Source: Babylonia areolata (lineage: Eukaryota; Mollusca; Gastropoda; Neogastropoda; Buccinidae). From it: DNA of 64,000 nucleotides. Below the pieces are notes generated by a model. The model worked only from the letters and a program-made list of their open reading frames with translations. It was not told where the DNA came from and did no database searches. Location of the stretch: assembly GCF_041734735.1 (NCBI RefSeq), contig NC_134903.1, positions 3,817,143 to 3,881,142 of the forward strand, read 5' to 3'. Shown piece after piece: positions 35,132 through 47,354 of the stretch; the first letter of the stretch is position 1, and each line of letters starts with the position of its first letter. The position numbers and the translations under genes were made by a program.

Positions 35132-37054
35132 AACCAAACAAACAAAAAACAAATAAACAGCTATGTAATACATCAGCAAATAACCAACAACAGTATCAAA
35201 AACAACAATCTACAGACTAAAATATTTCCCCGATTCTCTTTCTCTTAATCTGTGAAACTCATGGAATTACCCTCAGCAAATACTTAATATATAAAACTGA
35301 TGACAACTTATGTGAAGTGATCCAGTCAATGTTTATGTACATACGCTTTGTATACTGCTGTACAATGCGTCACAAATTTTTGATGGAAACTGATTATGTG
35401 GTGTGATTTTTGCTGGGTTTTTTTTTCTTTCTTTCTTTCTTCTCCATATTTGTGATGGTGATAATCTTTTCTGGAATTTGGTATATGTTTTCTGGTCTAA
35501 TCTAACCTTCATCGCAAGGGGAAAACAAACAAACAAACAAAAAAACCAAAAAAACAGATGATATATTTTGGAGGACAGTTACCAAGAGCAACAACCACTA
35601 CCAAAGAAACACCTCACACATGTCGACATGGATCATGTTGGAAGGGGAGGAATTCTGTGCAATGTTCCTGTAAACATCTGACATTAATTTCCACATTTCA
35701 ATGTTGTAATTCACAAATAAATAAAAAGATGTGTGTGGGGGGATGGGGGTTGTTTATTGTTGCTTACAGTCCAATCGACCCGCACAGGGCCATATCAGGA
35801 CTGTCAAACCATACAAATACCCAACCACGTCAACACAAAACTGTAACTTCTACAAAAACAAAAACCAAAAAAAAAAACCACCAAGACAAACCCACAAAAC
35901 ACAGTTAATGACACATTATCCAAACCATTTAGCTCATAGAGGAAATAAGATCTGGCCATGCTGAGGATGCCAGTCCTTCTGTTTACTTTATCATCCCCAG
36001 ATTACAAAAAAAATCATAAAAAGAATATATAAAAAAACAAACAAACAACAACTTCAAAGCCAAACAAAAAAATACATAAAAAGGCCATATTGGCAAATAA
36101 CACTGCAGAATGGACAGCTAGTGCCCATCCCAGTGTTTACAATTTCACTACCTAATCGCCAGAGCAAACAGCACAGATAGTACATCACAATAATGCTTAT
36201 AATAATAATGAATATTTGGATGCCCTATCTCTAGAGAGCCCAGAGTGTTGACAAATACAATTACACATACATGCATTGATGCAGATACACTTCATAACAT
36301 TCATCTGCCCATACACATCACAAAATTAACAGGTCACACACACACACACACACACACACACCAGGCATTCATACCAATACAGCCCCATTCCTCTCTCCAC
36401 CCACCAACAATCGCAGACACACACACAGGGACTATGGAAAAGAGAAAAAAAAAGTGTCAAGGCTTGCCTGAAAAAAGGAAAGGGGAATGGACTGGGAAGG
36501 CAGAAAAAGGAGACAACAGTGAAGAAAGAAAAAAGGCAGAAACAAAGAGAGTGACAGAAAGGAGGAAATTTCTAGCACAGAATTTCCAGAAGGTGGGGAT
36601 ACTATTTATACTGAAAGACCCCTGACATTCCAATACGGGGGCAGGGGGGGGGGGGGAGGGGAGAATTGTTTGGTCAGTCGGAGGAAACAGGGTTGATGGA
36701 GGTTTGAATCAAAGATGAACGTTAGAAACAAACTGAAGTACAATAAAAAAAACAATTAAAAAAAAACAATTACATTAAAGAGAAGTCATCAATTTCACCA
36801 GAGAAACAACTGAAAATGAAAATGAAAGTCAAAAACAGCAATGTTCCCAGTGACAGTGGATGAAACGTTTTATGTGTCTGTCAGTGAGGCTAACGTTTAG
36901 GAGAGGTAGGAAAATTACTGCTGCACGAATGAACGATTCCCACACATTTATTTCTTCTTTTCTTCTTTTGATTTTAAACAACACTGTTGATACTGCCTTT
37001 ACATACAAAGGAGTACATGTCTGTATATTATATATATATATATATATATATATT
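34931..37054. other. AT-rich non-coding sequence with low-complexity runs
   Basis: Poly(A) of about 43 bp at 35087-35129, (CA)n at 36335-36360, dispersed block at 36580-36632 (shared with 21293-21345), G run at 36642-36656 and (TA)n at 37027-37051. No gene was seen. Confidence 0.6.
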
Positions 37055-37255
37055 TGTACTACTCTTTTTGTCAAAACATTTCTCTGTGTGAAATCTGGGC
37101 TGCTCTCCTGAGGGAGAGCGTGTCGCTACACTGACAGCAGCACACTTTTAAAAAAAAAATTTTCCTGCCTGCAATTTTATTTATTTTCCTATCCAAGTGG
37201 AGTTTTTCAACAGAATTTTACCAGGGACAACCCTTTGGTTGCCGTGGGTTGTAAG
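37055..37255 (-). mobile_element. SINE family A tail and part of central domain
   Basis: Plus strand carries aaacatttctctgtgtgaaa, gagagcgtgtcgctacactg and caaccctttggttgccgtgg. Head missing. Confidence 0.82.
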
Positions 37256-38607
37256 TTGTAACTCAGAACTTTTGAGTGCACACCATGTGCTTAACACTGC
37301 TGGTCACACCTTTGATTAAAGTAACAAGATGTGGTGGAAGTCTGCTACTTTTGCTTTTTGTTCTCAAAAACTTCATGGAATGCATGGCATGGAAAACAGG
37401 CCACAACCTTTGTTTCTTTGGTACGGTCATTTTAGAATTGCGTGTATAAACAAAGCGTGTTATCACTCGGGAGTACTGACTTGCCACAAATCAGGATAAT
37501 TCCTAGGGAATTTCAGAGTCAGTGAGCACTGACCAGCCACAAAGCATGATGATCCCTAGGGAATTTCATAGTCAAAGGTCAAGGTCAGCACACAGCATGT
37601 GAGCACGACGCCATTCATCAGACAGACTTGACTGACTCTGTGAAGAGGCCATTTTAATGACATGTATGTGTCATTCCAGGCACTGTTTTATCTCTTCTCC
37701 TTTATTTCTTCTCTTATTGTCTTCTCCTTTATTTCTTCTTTTCTTATGTTCTCCTAACTATTGTAAATAAAACAATAGAAAAACCTGTTTGTGACTGGCC
37801 TCTATATGTTCCTGGCCTGTGCGCGGGAATTCTTGTCTATCCTTTAATACAGTAAATCATCATTAGTTAAGTCTTTTGTACCGGCCCCTAATACCAGTCA
37901 CCTCCGGAACTACAATCACCGATCTTCCATCTGATTTTTGAAGCCATGGTCAACTTCGAATCCGAAGGACGAACATCATACAGAGATAAAATAAACAACA
38001 AAAGGTGCAAAAAGAATCAGCCAGTTTATGTAAAAAAAAAAATTAAATAAAGTTTTGAGTTGGTAACAGTCAATGGGGAACTCTGAACTGGAACCATCCA
38101 AGTTTACCTCCAAACTACTGAAGATTACAACGACATTCAACATGACTCCATAAAATTAGAATTACTTTAACAGCTGTATTCAACATATTCATTCATTTTC
38201 AAACCAATCTGTAACGGGAATAAAAATCCAAAACTTAATCACAACGTAAAATCAGGTGAGAGCTTATCAGAAGAAGAAGGAAAAAAAAACCTGTGAGAAA
38301 TAAAAAAACATTTTACTTCAACAGCAGTGAGTGATCAACTTTTCATTCGTACACAGATGCTGCAGAACGTAAGGCCAACGTAACTCTGAGAGATACTTCC
38401 TCACCCACTGGTAAAAAAGTTTTTGCATTTGTACAAACCATAAGTATGACCTCATCTATACTGTGTCAATGCTGACTAACCTTCGTGATCACCACTCCTG
38501 GTACTGTATCACTGCAGTCCTGTCTGTAAGGGCGGACAATCTTTGGCAATGGTATTCTCAACTGAGCAACAGAAGTTGCAAATAAGGCAGACACAGACTT
38601 CACAGTG
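37256..38607. other. Non-coding; copy of dispersed repeat G
   Basis: Two roughly 50-bp related blocks with ccctagggaatttca lie at 37480-37575. Repeat G reverse complement is at 37895-37975 (cgatcttccatctgattttt). Nothing else was recognised. Confidence 0.55.
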
Positions 38608-39061
38608 CGTTTCAGTTTCAGTTTCAGTTTCAGTTGCTCAAGGAGGCGTCACTGCGCTCGGACAAACCATATACGCTACACCACATCTGCCAAGCAGATG
38701 CCTGACCAGCAGCGTAACCCAACGCGCTTAGTCAGGCCTTGAGAAAAAAAAAAAAAAAAAGGGGGGGGGGGGAATAAATAATAGATAAGCTTACATAAAT
38801 AAATAAATAAATAAATAAATAATAATTATAATATAGAAAAAGGTAGTAGTAATAATAATAGTAATACTAATAAAATGATAATAATAAAAAATAAATGAAT
38901 AAATAAATAAGACAACAATGGTGATAATTAGGCGAATGAATGTAAAATATGACGACACACATTCACACATACACCCACGCATGCATAACAGAAATGCACC
39001 AAACATGCAGTTTCACAGATATGAAAGTACAGTCAAATACATATAAACGTACATGAGCTCC

Positions 39062-39096
<35 letters not shown>

Positions 39097-39165
39097 TACC
39101 TTGCACCTCCTCCAACCCCCTCCTCCACACACTCATTTCTAGCCTACGTATTGCAGCTTCCACGG

Positions 39166-39196
<31 letters not shown>

Positions 39197-39290
39197 GCAA
39201 ACACACACTCACAGAGATGAACACTTACTTGTACAAGCACACACATATACGCCCATATCTCCCACCCCCAACCCCCACACATATATACAA

Positions 39291-39354
<64 letters not shown>

Positions 39355-39770
39355 GTACACAGATCTCTCCTGACACTTGTGTACACTTACACTCTCGCGC
39401 ATTCACAAACGCACTCAAAAACACAGACCCACACATCCACACAAACACACACATACACACACGCACACGCACAGAGGCTGCCAAGAGGGATGGGAAAAGA
39501 TCTCTGATGCCAAGAACGTGGCGTCTAGTGTGTTGCTCAGTCTATTGTATTTGGAAAGGCCCACAGAGACTCTGTTCCGTTTTGAAGAAATTTGCGCAAT
39601 GTTGGTTTGGAAATGATGCCGATATTTGTTTGATTTGCAAAGCATCGTGCTCTACCTTTCATGTTAGACTTTCGGCCGCTCCCTCTCTCTGCTTTTATTT
39701 CTTTGAGGCGATCGATGGTGTGATGGCCTTGTACCTGTTCTTTTTGGTATTCTTTGACTTTTCTGACAAA
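38608..39770 (-). mobile_element. Second copy of the RNase H LINE, 3' end only
   Basis: Near-identical to 25165-26720 but without the 230-bp internal duplication. Minus strand: the last about 80 codons of the polymerase (39768-39540, VKEYQKEQVQGHHTIDRL), then the 3' UTR with (TG)n and (TA)n and the AAATA stretch, ending in tail A with four TTTCAG units at 38608. Very high identity to the first copy in the last part of the ORF suggests recent retroposition or segmental duplication. Confidence 0.9.
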
Positions 39771-40041
39771 CTGCAAGACTTAAAAAGGCCCCAAGTCGCA
39801 TAAAAATCAATCAACTTTACTGATTAAGATTCCCGCGCAACGTACGGTTCGGAGAAAGACAACAACAAAAAAAGCACAAATGGGGGCAACTTTTTTCTCT
39901 GGAGGATGGGAAGGTGAATCTCTAACAGTGTGCGCTAGCTCACCAGTCCAAAACTGGTGAGGGAAGAACTGACGTTAAAGAGAAACCACACTGAGCAGAC
40001 CAGATGGCTTGCTGTCACAAGCTATGTGTCAAACTGGATGA
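39771..40041. other. Non-coding, no gene seen
   Basis: Unique-looking. The 3' end holds the left copy of the SINE C target-site duplication (40031-40041). Confidence 0.5.
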
Positions 40042-40401
40042 CAGGCACAATAGCCGAGTGGTCAAATCGTTGGACTGTCAATCTGAGGGTCCCGGGTTCG
40101 AATCACGGTGACGGCGCCTGGTGGGTAAAAGGTGGAGATTTTTCCGATCTCCCAGGTCAACATATGTGCAGACCTGCTAGTGTCTGAACCCCCTTCGTGT
40201 GTATATGCAAGCAGAAGATCAAATACGCACGTTAAAGATCCTGTAATCCATGTCAGCGTTCGGTGGGTTAAGGAAACAACATACCCAGCATGCACACCCC
40301 CGAAAACAGAGTATGGCTGCCTACATGGCGGGGTAAAAACGGTCATACACGTAAAAGCCCACTCGTGTGCATACGAGTGAACGCAGAAGAAGAAGAAGAA
40401 G
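40042..40401 (+). mobile_element. SINE family C, full length, with 11-bp target-site duplication
   Basis: tRNA-like head with A box atagccgagtggtcaaatcg and B box cccgggttcgaatcacgg, body with ctcccaggtcaacatatgtg, tgaacccccttcgtgtgtat and ggctgcctacatggcggggt, and a (GAA)n tail. Identical flanking repeats aaactggatga lie at 40031-40041 and 40402-40412. 360 bp; this copy defines the family in this window. Confidence 0.93.
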
Positions 40402-40604
40402 AAACTGGATGAAAAAGATGGGAGAACAAACCCTGCCACAAATAAAATAAAAAAATTAAAAAAACAAGCAGACAAAATGAGCACCACCTGTCCCAAGTGC
40501 GATAAATCAGGCACGGATAACCTTTGTGTGCGCTTTGACTCATCTGTTATACAGCTGCATTGATGTTTCTGTTAATAAAGTTTGCTAAAACAAAAAAAAA
40601 AGGA
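40402..40604. other. Non-coding, no gene seen
   Basis: Short A-rich interval. Nothing recognised. Confidence 0.5.
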
Positions 40605-40805
40605 ACTACTGAACACTACCGAAGTGACTCAGCAACAGTGCTGGGTCTCCTGTGGTGTGTAGCCTCCTTGCGACCAAACATCGATGATTCCCTGTGGACT
40701 GCTGACACTGGGGCTGTGACGGAAGAACCAAGGTGAGGTAGTGGATGGGGGATTCAGGAACGAGCGGCGTGGGAGTAATGCCACTCAACAGTCCACATGA
40801 CGGGA
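40605..40805. repeat. Dispersed repeat E
   Basis: About 200 bp matching 52176-52375 through the blocks ccgaagtgactcagcaacag, gtgggagtaatgccact and gattccctgtgg. Function unknown; the two copies are in the same orientation. Confidence 0.85.
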
Positions 40806-41143
40806 AAGACAACAACAAAATCAGCGGCACCAGACCTTCAGAAAGAATGCAATGAATGGAAGTCATGTTTACAATGAGACCAGAAAGAAGAAAACCTCAG
40901 TTTGTGCATTGACTGTAAGACTAAGTTCTCAAGTCCTAGTTACCATGATGACTGGCGTCAGCACAGTGACTTAGAAAAAAAGAAAATTGGGCTTTGAAGC
41001 TGCAGGTTAAAATATCATATTCCTGAAATTTCTTGGAAATTTCAGTTTGTTTCTGCTTTTACATCATCAGTTTCTTGTGGTAAGAGTTTGGTGTTGACGT
41101 GTATGCCACACATTTTTTTGCAATTTTTGTTGCCACGGCTTCA

Positions 41144-41371
41144 TTAACTCACTCAGTACGGCCAGTCCTCTCTTCTCTACACAGACCCCTCGGATGTCCA
41201 CTGGATGTCTGAATGACCCAGCCTTTAGCTTCCGTCGTCAGATTGTGGTATTCTTTGTCAACATTCACCTCTTCAGTGTAAGAGCCTTCCTCTTGCAATA
41301 TTTTGATGATGGTAATTGGGGTGAAACGCTGTTAACGTCGTCTCTTTCGCCGTTCGTATGGAGAGAGTTAA
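41144..41371. mobile_element. Second TTAA-flanked MITE, 228 bp
   Basis: Starts ttaactcactcagtacggcc and ends with a sequence whose reverse complement is ttaactctctccatacgaac. This gives an imperfect inverted repeat of about 17-20 bp bounded by TTAA at both ends, again a piggyBac-type layout. Its interior is unlike the 245-bp MITE. No coding capacity. Confidence 0.65.
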
Positions 41372-41590
41372 GGAGAAGCATGAGCGAAGGAAGCAGGGCT
41401 CAACTTCTGGAGACGTTTTCCCTTGCAACACCTGTGGGAAATGCTGCGCATCCACAATCGGCCTCTTCTCCCATACGAGGACACACACCGACAGGTAAGC
41501 CTGCCTGCCTACTCATCCATCGGTCCGACGGGAGATTCCATCACACGACTCTTCACAGAGCTAAGGGAGAAGAAGAAGAAATGTATGCAG
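41372..41590 (+). pseudogene. C2H2 zinc-finger fragment, probably a LINE ORF end
   Basis: Starting right after the MITE, one frame reads KEKHERRKQGSTSGDV, then FPCNTCGKCCASTIGLFSHT and RTHTDR, followed by TAA. The spacing C-x2-C-x12-H-x3-H is a canonical C2H2 finger. A lone finger of this kind (CGxxCASxIGLxSH) preceded by a basic stretch, with a (GAAGAA) run soon after, is what I would expect at the C-terminus of some mollusc LINEs. A broken host zinc-finger exon is the alternative. Confidence 0.6.
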
Positions 41591-41879
41591 AGTAACAGCC
41601 CTTGCCTTACCGCCTCAAGTGAGGCACATCAAAATCTCCACAACAGCCTGAGAACACAAAGGCTGAGAAGAAAGAAGGACATTGAGTGACGCCAAATTCT
41701 AATTTCATGAAATGCTTCAAATGGCAAGAATGTGCTTGAAGGAATCGCCAACCTTTTTCATCTTCTGTGTTCACGGGCTTCCACTCCCACATCCACTTGT
41801 ATCGACGAGTCAGCTGTTTCTGGTACCAGGGGACTCCATGCAGGCAGCCATATTGCTGGGCAAGACTGCTGTAAGGAAC
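41591..41879. other. Non-coding, no gene seen
   Basis: Unique-looking sequence leading into the 20-bp array. Short overlapping frames have no family features. Confidence 0.5.
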
Positions 41880-42445
41880 GTTTCCACAAACCGCTGCATG
41901 CTGACACAAACCGCTGCAGGCTGACACAAACCGCTGCATGCTGACACAAACCGCTGCATTATGCTGACACAAACCGCTGCAGGCTGACACAAACCACTGC
42001 AGGCTGACACAAACCGCTGCAGGCTGACACAAACCACTGCACTATGCTGACACAAACCGCTGCAGGCTGACACAAACCACTGCAGGCTGACACAAACCAC
42101 TGCACGCTGACACAAACCACTGCAGGCTGACACAAACCGCTGCATGCTGACACAAACCGCTGCAGGCTGACACAAACCGCTGCATTATGCTGACACAAAC
42201 CGCTGCATTATGCTGACACAAACCACTGCATGCTGACACAAACCGCTGCATGCTGACACAAACCGCTGCATGCTGACACAAACCGCTGCAGGCTGACACA
42301 AACCGCTGCAGGCTGACACAAACCGCTGCATGCTGCACGCTGACACAAACCGCTGCAGGCTGACACAAACCGCTGCATGCTGACACAAACCACTGCAGGC
42401 TGACACAAACCGCTGCAGGCTGACACAAACCACTGCACGCTAACA
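41880..42445. repeat. Minisatellite, 20-bp unit, about 28 copies
   Basis: Unit gctgacacaaaccgctgcag with variants ctgcat, ctgcac and ccactgc and a few 23-bp units (attatgctg). Since 20 is not a multiple of 3, all three frames rotate and stay open, giving several Cys-rich pseudo-ORFs on the minus strand. Confidence 0.97.
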
Positions 42446-42849
42446 TGGACCTGCAAAATGTTTCAAGGCCCCACAGCCTTTCACGGCCATCAGGGAATCG
42501 AACCTGACATCCACAGTGTCTAGGGCTTGGCACAGGAAGGCAGGGCCCGATCTCAAGTACAGCGCCTAACAGATTCTGCCACAGAACCTCAACTGGAGTG
42601 CAGGGTGTCAGATGTGATATCTGATCTTCTCTGTGTGTATAAACACAAAGGGGTTAAAACACCAGCAGGACAATACATTACATCAACCAAGGAGACTGAA
42701 GAAAACTATAGGAATTTTTTTTCCTAAAATTACGTTTATCTAACATACTTACCGTGACCCACTTGTGCAGACTCCGGCAGGGAGTCGGATTCCTGTCCTG
42801 CGCAAACTACTATCCGCCTATGCGGAGAAACCGAAAGTAGCTAACCCAC
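42446..42849. other. Non-coding; possible dispersed repeat at 42725-42850
   Basis: The segment containing taacatacttaccgtgaccc, actccggcagggagtcggat and gcgcaaactactatccgcct looks like a repeat module. On the minus strand it includes cacggtaagtatg, a perfect-looking 5' splice donor, but no exon can be attached. Confidence 0.35.
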
Positions 42850-45800
42850 CAGTGGTGATCACAATCAGAATAACATGGACCTCAGAGACTGTAGAAAATA
42901 TCTCCACATTTAACCCTCAAGCTGTGATCTCTATCACAGTAATGTCGACCTTAAAGACTGTAGAAACTATCTACACCTTTAACCATCAAGCTGTGATCTC
43001 TATCACAATAACGTCGACCTTAAAGACTGAAGAAACTATCTACACCTTTAACCATCAAGCTGTGATCTCTATCACAATAACGTCGACCTCAGACACTGAA
43101 GAAACTATCTACACCTTTAACCCTCAAGCTGTGATCTCTATCACAGTAACGTCAACCTCGGACACTGAAGAAACTATCTACACCTTTAACCTTCAAGCTG
43201 TGATATCTATCACAATAACGTCGACCTCAGACACTGAAGAAACTATCTACACCTTTAACCCTCAAGCTGTGATCTCTATCACGGTAACGTCAACCTTAAA
43301 GACTCAAAAAACTGTCTACACCTTTAACCATCAAGCTGTGATCTCTATCACGGTAACGTCGACCTTAAAGACTGAAGAAACTATCTACACCTTTAACCAT
43401 CAAGCTGTGACCTCTATCACGGTAACGTCAACCTTAAAGACTGAAGAAACTATCTACACCTTTAACCATCAAGCTGTAACCTCTATCACGGTAACGTCGA
43501 CCTTAAAGACTGAAGAAACTATCTACACCTTTAACCATCAAGCTGTGATCTCTATCACGGTAACGTCGACCTTAAAGACTCAAAAAAACTGTCTACACCT
43601 TTAACCTTCAAGCTGTGATCTCTATCACGGTAACGTCGACCTTAAAGACTCAAAAAACTGTCTACACCTTTAACCATCAAGCTGTGATCTCTATCACAGT
43701 AATGTCGACCTTAAAGACTGAAGAAACTATCTACACCTTTAACCCTCAAGCTGTGATATCTATCACAATAATGTCGACCTTAAAGACTGAAGAAACTATC
43801 TCCACATTTAACCCTCAAGCTGTGATATCTATCACAATAATGTCGACCTTAAAGACCGAAGAAACTATCTACACCTTTAACCCTCAAGCTGTGATATCTA
43901 TCACAATAATGTCGACCTTAAAGACTGAAGAAACTATCTACACCTTTAACCCTCAAGCTGTGACCTCTATCACAGTAACGTCAACCTTAAAGACTGAAGA
44001 AACTATCTACACCTTTAACCCTCAAGCTGTGATATCTATCACAATAATGTCGACCTTAAAGACTGAAGAAACTATCTACACCTTTAACCTTCAAGCTGTG
44101 ACCTCTATCACAGTAACGTCAACCTTAAAGACTGAAGAAACTATCTCCACATTTAACCCTCAAGCTGTGACCTCTATCACAGTAACGTCAACCTTAAAGA
44201 CTGAAGAAACTATCTCCACATTTAACCCTCAAGCTGTGACCTCTATCACAGTAACGTCAACCTTAAAGACTGAAGAAACTATCTCCACATTTAACCCTCA
44301 AGCTGTGACCTCTATCACAGTAACGTCAACCTTAAAGACTGAAGAAACTATCTCCACATTTAACCCTCAAGCTGTGACCTCTATCACAGTAACGTCAACC
44401 TTAAAGACTGAAGAAACTATCTCCACATTTAACCCTCAAGCTGTGACCTCTATCACAGTAACGTCAACCTTAAAGACTGAAGAAACTATCTACACCTTTA
44501 ACCCTCAAGCTGTGATCTCTATCACAGTAACGTCGACCTTAAAGACTGAAGAAACTATCTCCACATTTAACCCTCAAGCTGGGATCTCTATCACAGTAAC
44601 GTCAACCTTAAAGACTGAAGAAACTATCTCCACATTTAACCCTCAAGCTGTGACCTCTATCACAGTAACGTCAACCTTAAAGACTGAAGAAACTATCTAC
44701 ACCTTTAATCCTCAAGCTGTGACCTCTATCACAGTAACGTCAACCTTAAAGACTGAAGAAACTATCTCCACATTTAACCCTCAAGCTGTGATCTCTATCA
44801 CAGTAACGTCAACCTTAAAGACTGAAGAAACTATCTACACCTTTAACCCTCAAGCTGTGACCTCTATCACAGTAACGTCAACCTTAAAGACTGAAGAAAC
44901 TATCTACACCTTTAACCCTCAAGCTGTGATCTCTATCACAGTAACGTCAACCTTAAAGACTGAAGAAACTATCTCCACATTTAACCCTCAAGCTGTGACC
45001 TCTATCACAGTAACGTCAACCTTAAAGACTGAAGAAACTATCTGCACATTTAACCCTCAAGCTGTGACCTCTATCACAGTAACGTCAACCTTAAAGACTG
45101 AAGAAACTATCTCCACATTTAACCCTCAAGCTGTGACCTCTATCACAGTAACGTCAACCTTAAAGACTGAAGAAACTATCTCCACATTTAACCCTCAAGC
45201 TGTGATCTCTATCACAGTAACGTCAACCTTAAAGACTGAAGAAACTATCTCCACATTTAACCCTCTATCACAGTAACGTCAACCTTAAAGACTGAAGAAA
45301 CTATCTCCACATTTAACCCTCTATCACAGTAACGTCAACCTTAAAGACTGAAGAAACTATCTCCACATTTAACCCTCAAGCTGTGACCTCTATCACAATA
45401 ATGTCGACCTTAAAGACTGAAGAAACTATCTCCACCTTTAACCCTCAAGCTGTGACCTCTATCACAATAATGTCGACCTTAAAGACTGAAGAAACTATCT
45501 CCACATTTAACCCACAAGCTGTGACCTCTATCACAATAATGTCGACCTTAAAGACTGAAGAAACTATCTCCACATTTAACCCACAAGCTGTGATCTCTAT
45601 CACAATAATGTCGACCTTAAAGACTGAAGAAACTATCTCCACATTTAACCCACAAGCTGTGACCTCTATCACAGTAACGTCAACCTTAAAGACTGAAGAA
45701 ACTATCTCCACATTTAACCCACAAGCTGTGACCTCTATCACAGTAACGTCAACCTTAAAGACTGAAGAAACTATCTCCACATTTAACCCACAAGCTGTGA

Positions 45801-46360
45801 CCTCTATCACAGTAACGTCAACCTTAAAGACTGAAGAAACTATCTCCACATTTAACCCACAAGCTGTGACCTCTATCACAGTAACGTCAACCTTAAAGAC
45901 TGAAGAAACTATCTCCACATTTAACCCTCAAGCTGTGACCTCTATCACAGTAACGTCAACCTTAAAGACTGAAGAAACTATCTACACCTTTAACCCTCAA
46001 GCTGTGACCTCTATCACAGTAACGTCAACCTTAAAGACTGAAGAAACTATCTACACCTTTAACCCTCAAGCTGTGATCTCTATCACAGTAACGTCAACCT
46101 TAAAGACTGAAGAAACTATCTACACCTTTAACCCTCAAGCTGTGATCTCTATCACAGTAACGTCAACCTTAAAGACTGAAGAAACTATCTACACCTTTAA
46201 CCCTCAAGCTGTGATCTCTATCACAGTAACGTCAACCTTAAAGACTGAAGAAACTATCTACACCTTTAACCCTCAAGCTGTGATCTCTATCACAGTAACG
46301 TCAACCTTAAAGACTGAAGAAACTATCTACACCTTTAACCCTCAAGCAGTGATCTATAAC
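42850..46360. repeat. 3.5-kb minisatellite, 69-bp unit, about 50 copies
   Basis: Unit: gaagaaactatctccacatt, taaccctcaagctgtgacct, ctatcacagtaacgtcaacc, ttaaagact. Variants differ mainly at a few positions (tcc/tac, cct/cat/ctt, acc/atc, acagtaacg/acaataatg) and are arranged in blocks. 69 is a multiple of three, so open frames of up to 553 codons appear on the plus strand, and one is also open on the minus strand. Most changes are non-synonymous. I do not call a gene. Confidence 0.97.
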
Positions 46361-46687
46361 AATAACGTCAACCCTGGAGACAAGAAACTATTTCCTCCTT
46401 TAATCCACATGCAGTGATCACAATCAGAATCAAACCCAGGCCCCTCAGGCAGAAAGGCCAAAGCGCTGACCACTGGGCCCCACGCCTGCCCAATGGCTGA
46501 CAGCATCAGCCTGACAAAAATGGTCTTCCATAAAAAAAAACCAAAAAAAACCAACGAATGTTAAGTAAAATAAACAATATAAATATCATACTAAAAAAAA
46601 AAAAAAAAAAAAAACCCAAAGAAAACAAGCAAGTGAGAAACCAGTTCCCCAAACGTACAATGAGAAACAAGATATCAGAAGTTCATG

Positions 46688-46738
<51 letters not shown>

Positions 46739-47084
46739 AAAAAAGCATGTTTCAATGTTGGCAGCACTGTCTTTTTTTAAATGTAAAAAAAAGAAGAGAA
46801 AAAAATAAGCATGCAACATCATCTTTACAACAGGTTAGCAGCAAAAAAAAAAAAAAAAAAAAGGATTGTTTTCAAGCATGTAACATCATCTTTATAATGG
46901 CATAATTAAAATATGATTGTTTTCAAACATACAACATCATCTTCATAAAAGGAAATGGAAAAAAATGATTGGCTTCAAGCATGCAACATCATCTTCATTA
47001 TAGGATAGGGGAAAAAATGATTGTTTTCAAGCAGGCGACATTGTCTTTTTGAACTGTAAAGGCAAGGGGCACAACGTTTGTTTT
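46361..47084. repeat. Low complexity and a roughly 65-bp tandem repeat
   Basis: Poly(A) at 46592-46613, (A)n-(TA)n at 46688-46733, and at 46800-47084 about five diverged copies of a unit containing tgcaacatcatcttcat and gattgttttcaagca. Confidence 0.8.
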
Positions 47085-47350
47085 CATGCAGGCGAGACTC
47101 TTGATGAAATAAGAAGAAAAAAACCTCCTTTCAAGCAACCAACACTGCCTTTGTGTAAAATGTAAAAATTGCTCTCCTCTTTGGTCAACAACAAAAACAA
47201 ATATATATATCTGTAACTATCTATATCTCTACCTATATCCATATATACATGTATGCAGACAATACAGGATTGTCTCCAATCAACAGACGACGTCACCACT
47301 ATGTGTGGTACTGCACTGTGCCTCTCTGGGGGCAAGAATCAAAATAAAAT
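47085..47350 (+). repeat. Dispersed repeat F, plus-strand copy
   Basis: Reverse-complement partner of 24676-24955; see the blocks listed there. Followed after a few bases by a SINE C head in the same relative order as the first copy. Confidence 0.88.
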
Positions 47351-47354
47351 GCAA

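Noticed and set aside
40042-40120. Functional tRNA gene
   Set aside because: A and B boxes are present, but there is no cloverleaf acceptor stem and the sequence continues into a SINE body with target duplications. The same holds for heads at 18779, 21160, 28900, 47355, 51585 and 55398.
41607-42533. Cys-rich ORFs that resemble small secreted proteins
   Set aside because: A 20-bp unit rotates through all frames, so the cysteine spacing is an artefact of the repeat.
42765-46417. ORFs of 279, 553 and 344 codons on the plus strand
   Set aside because: All lie in the 69-bp array. The opposite strand is also open, and unit differences are largely non-synonymous.
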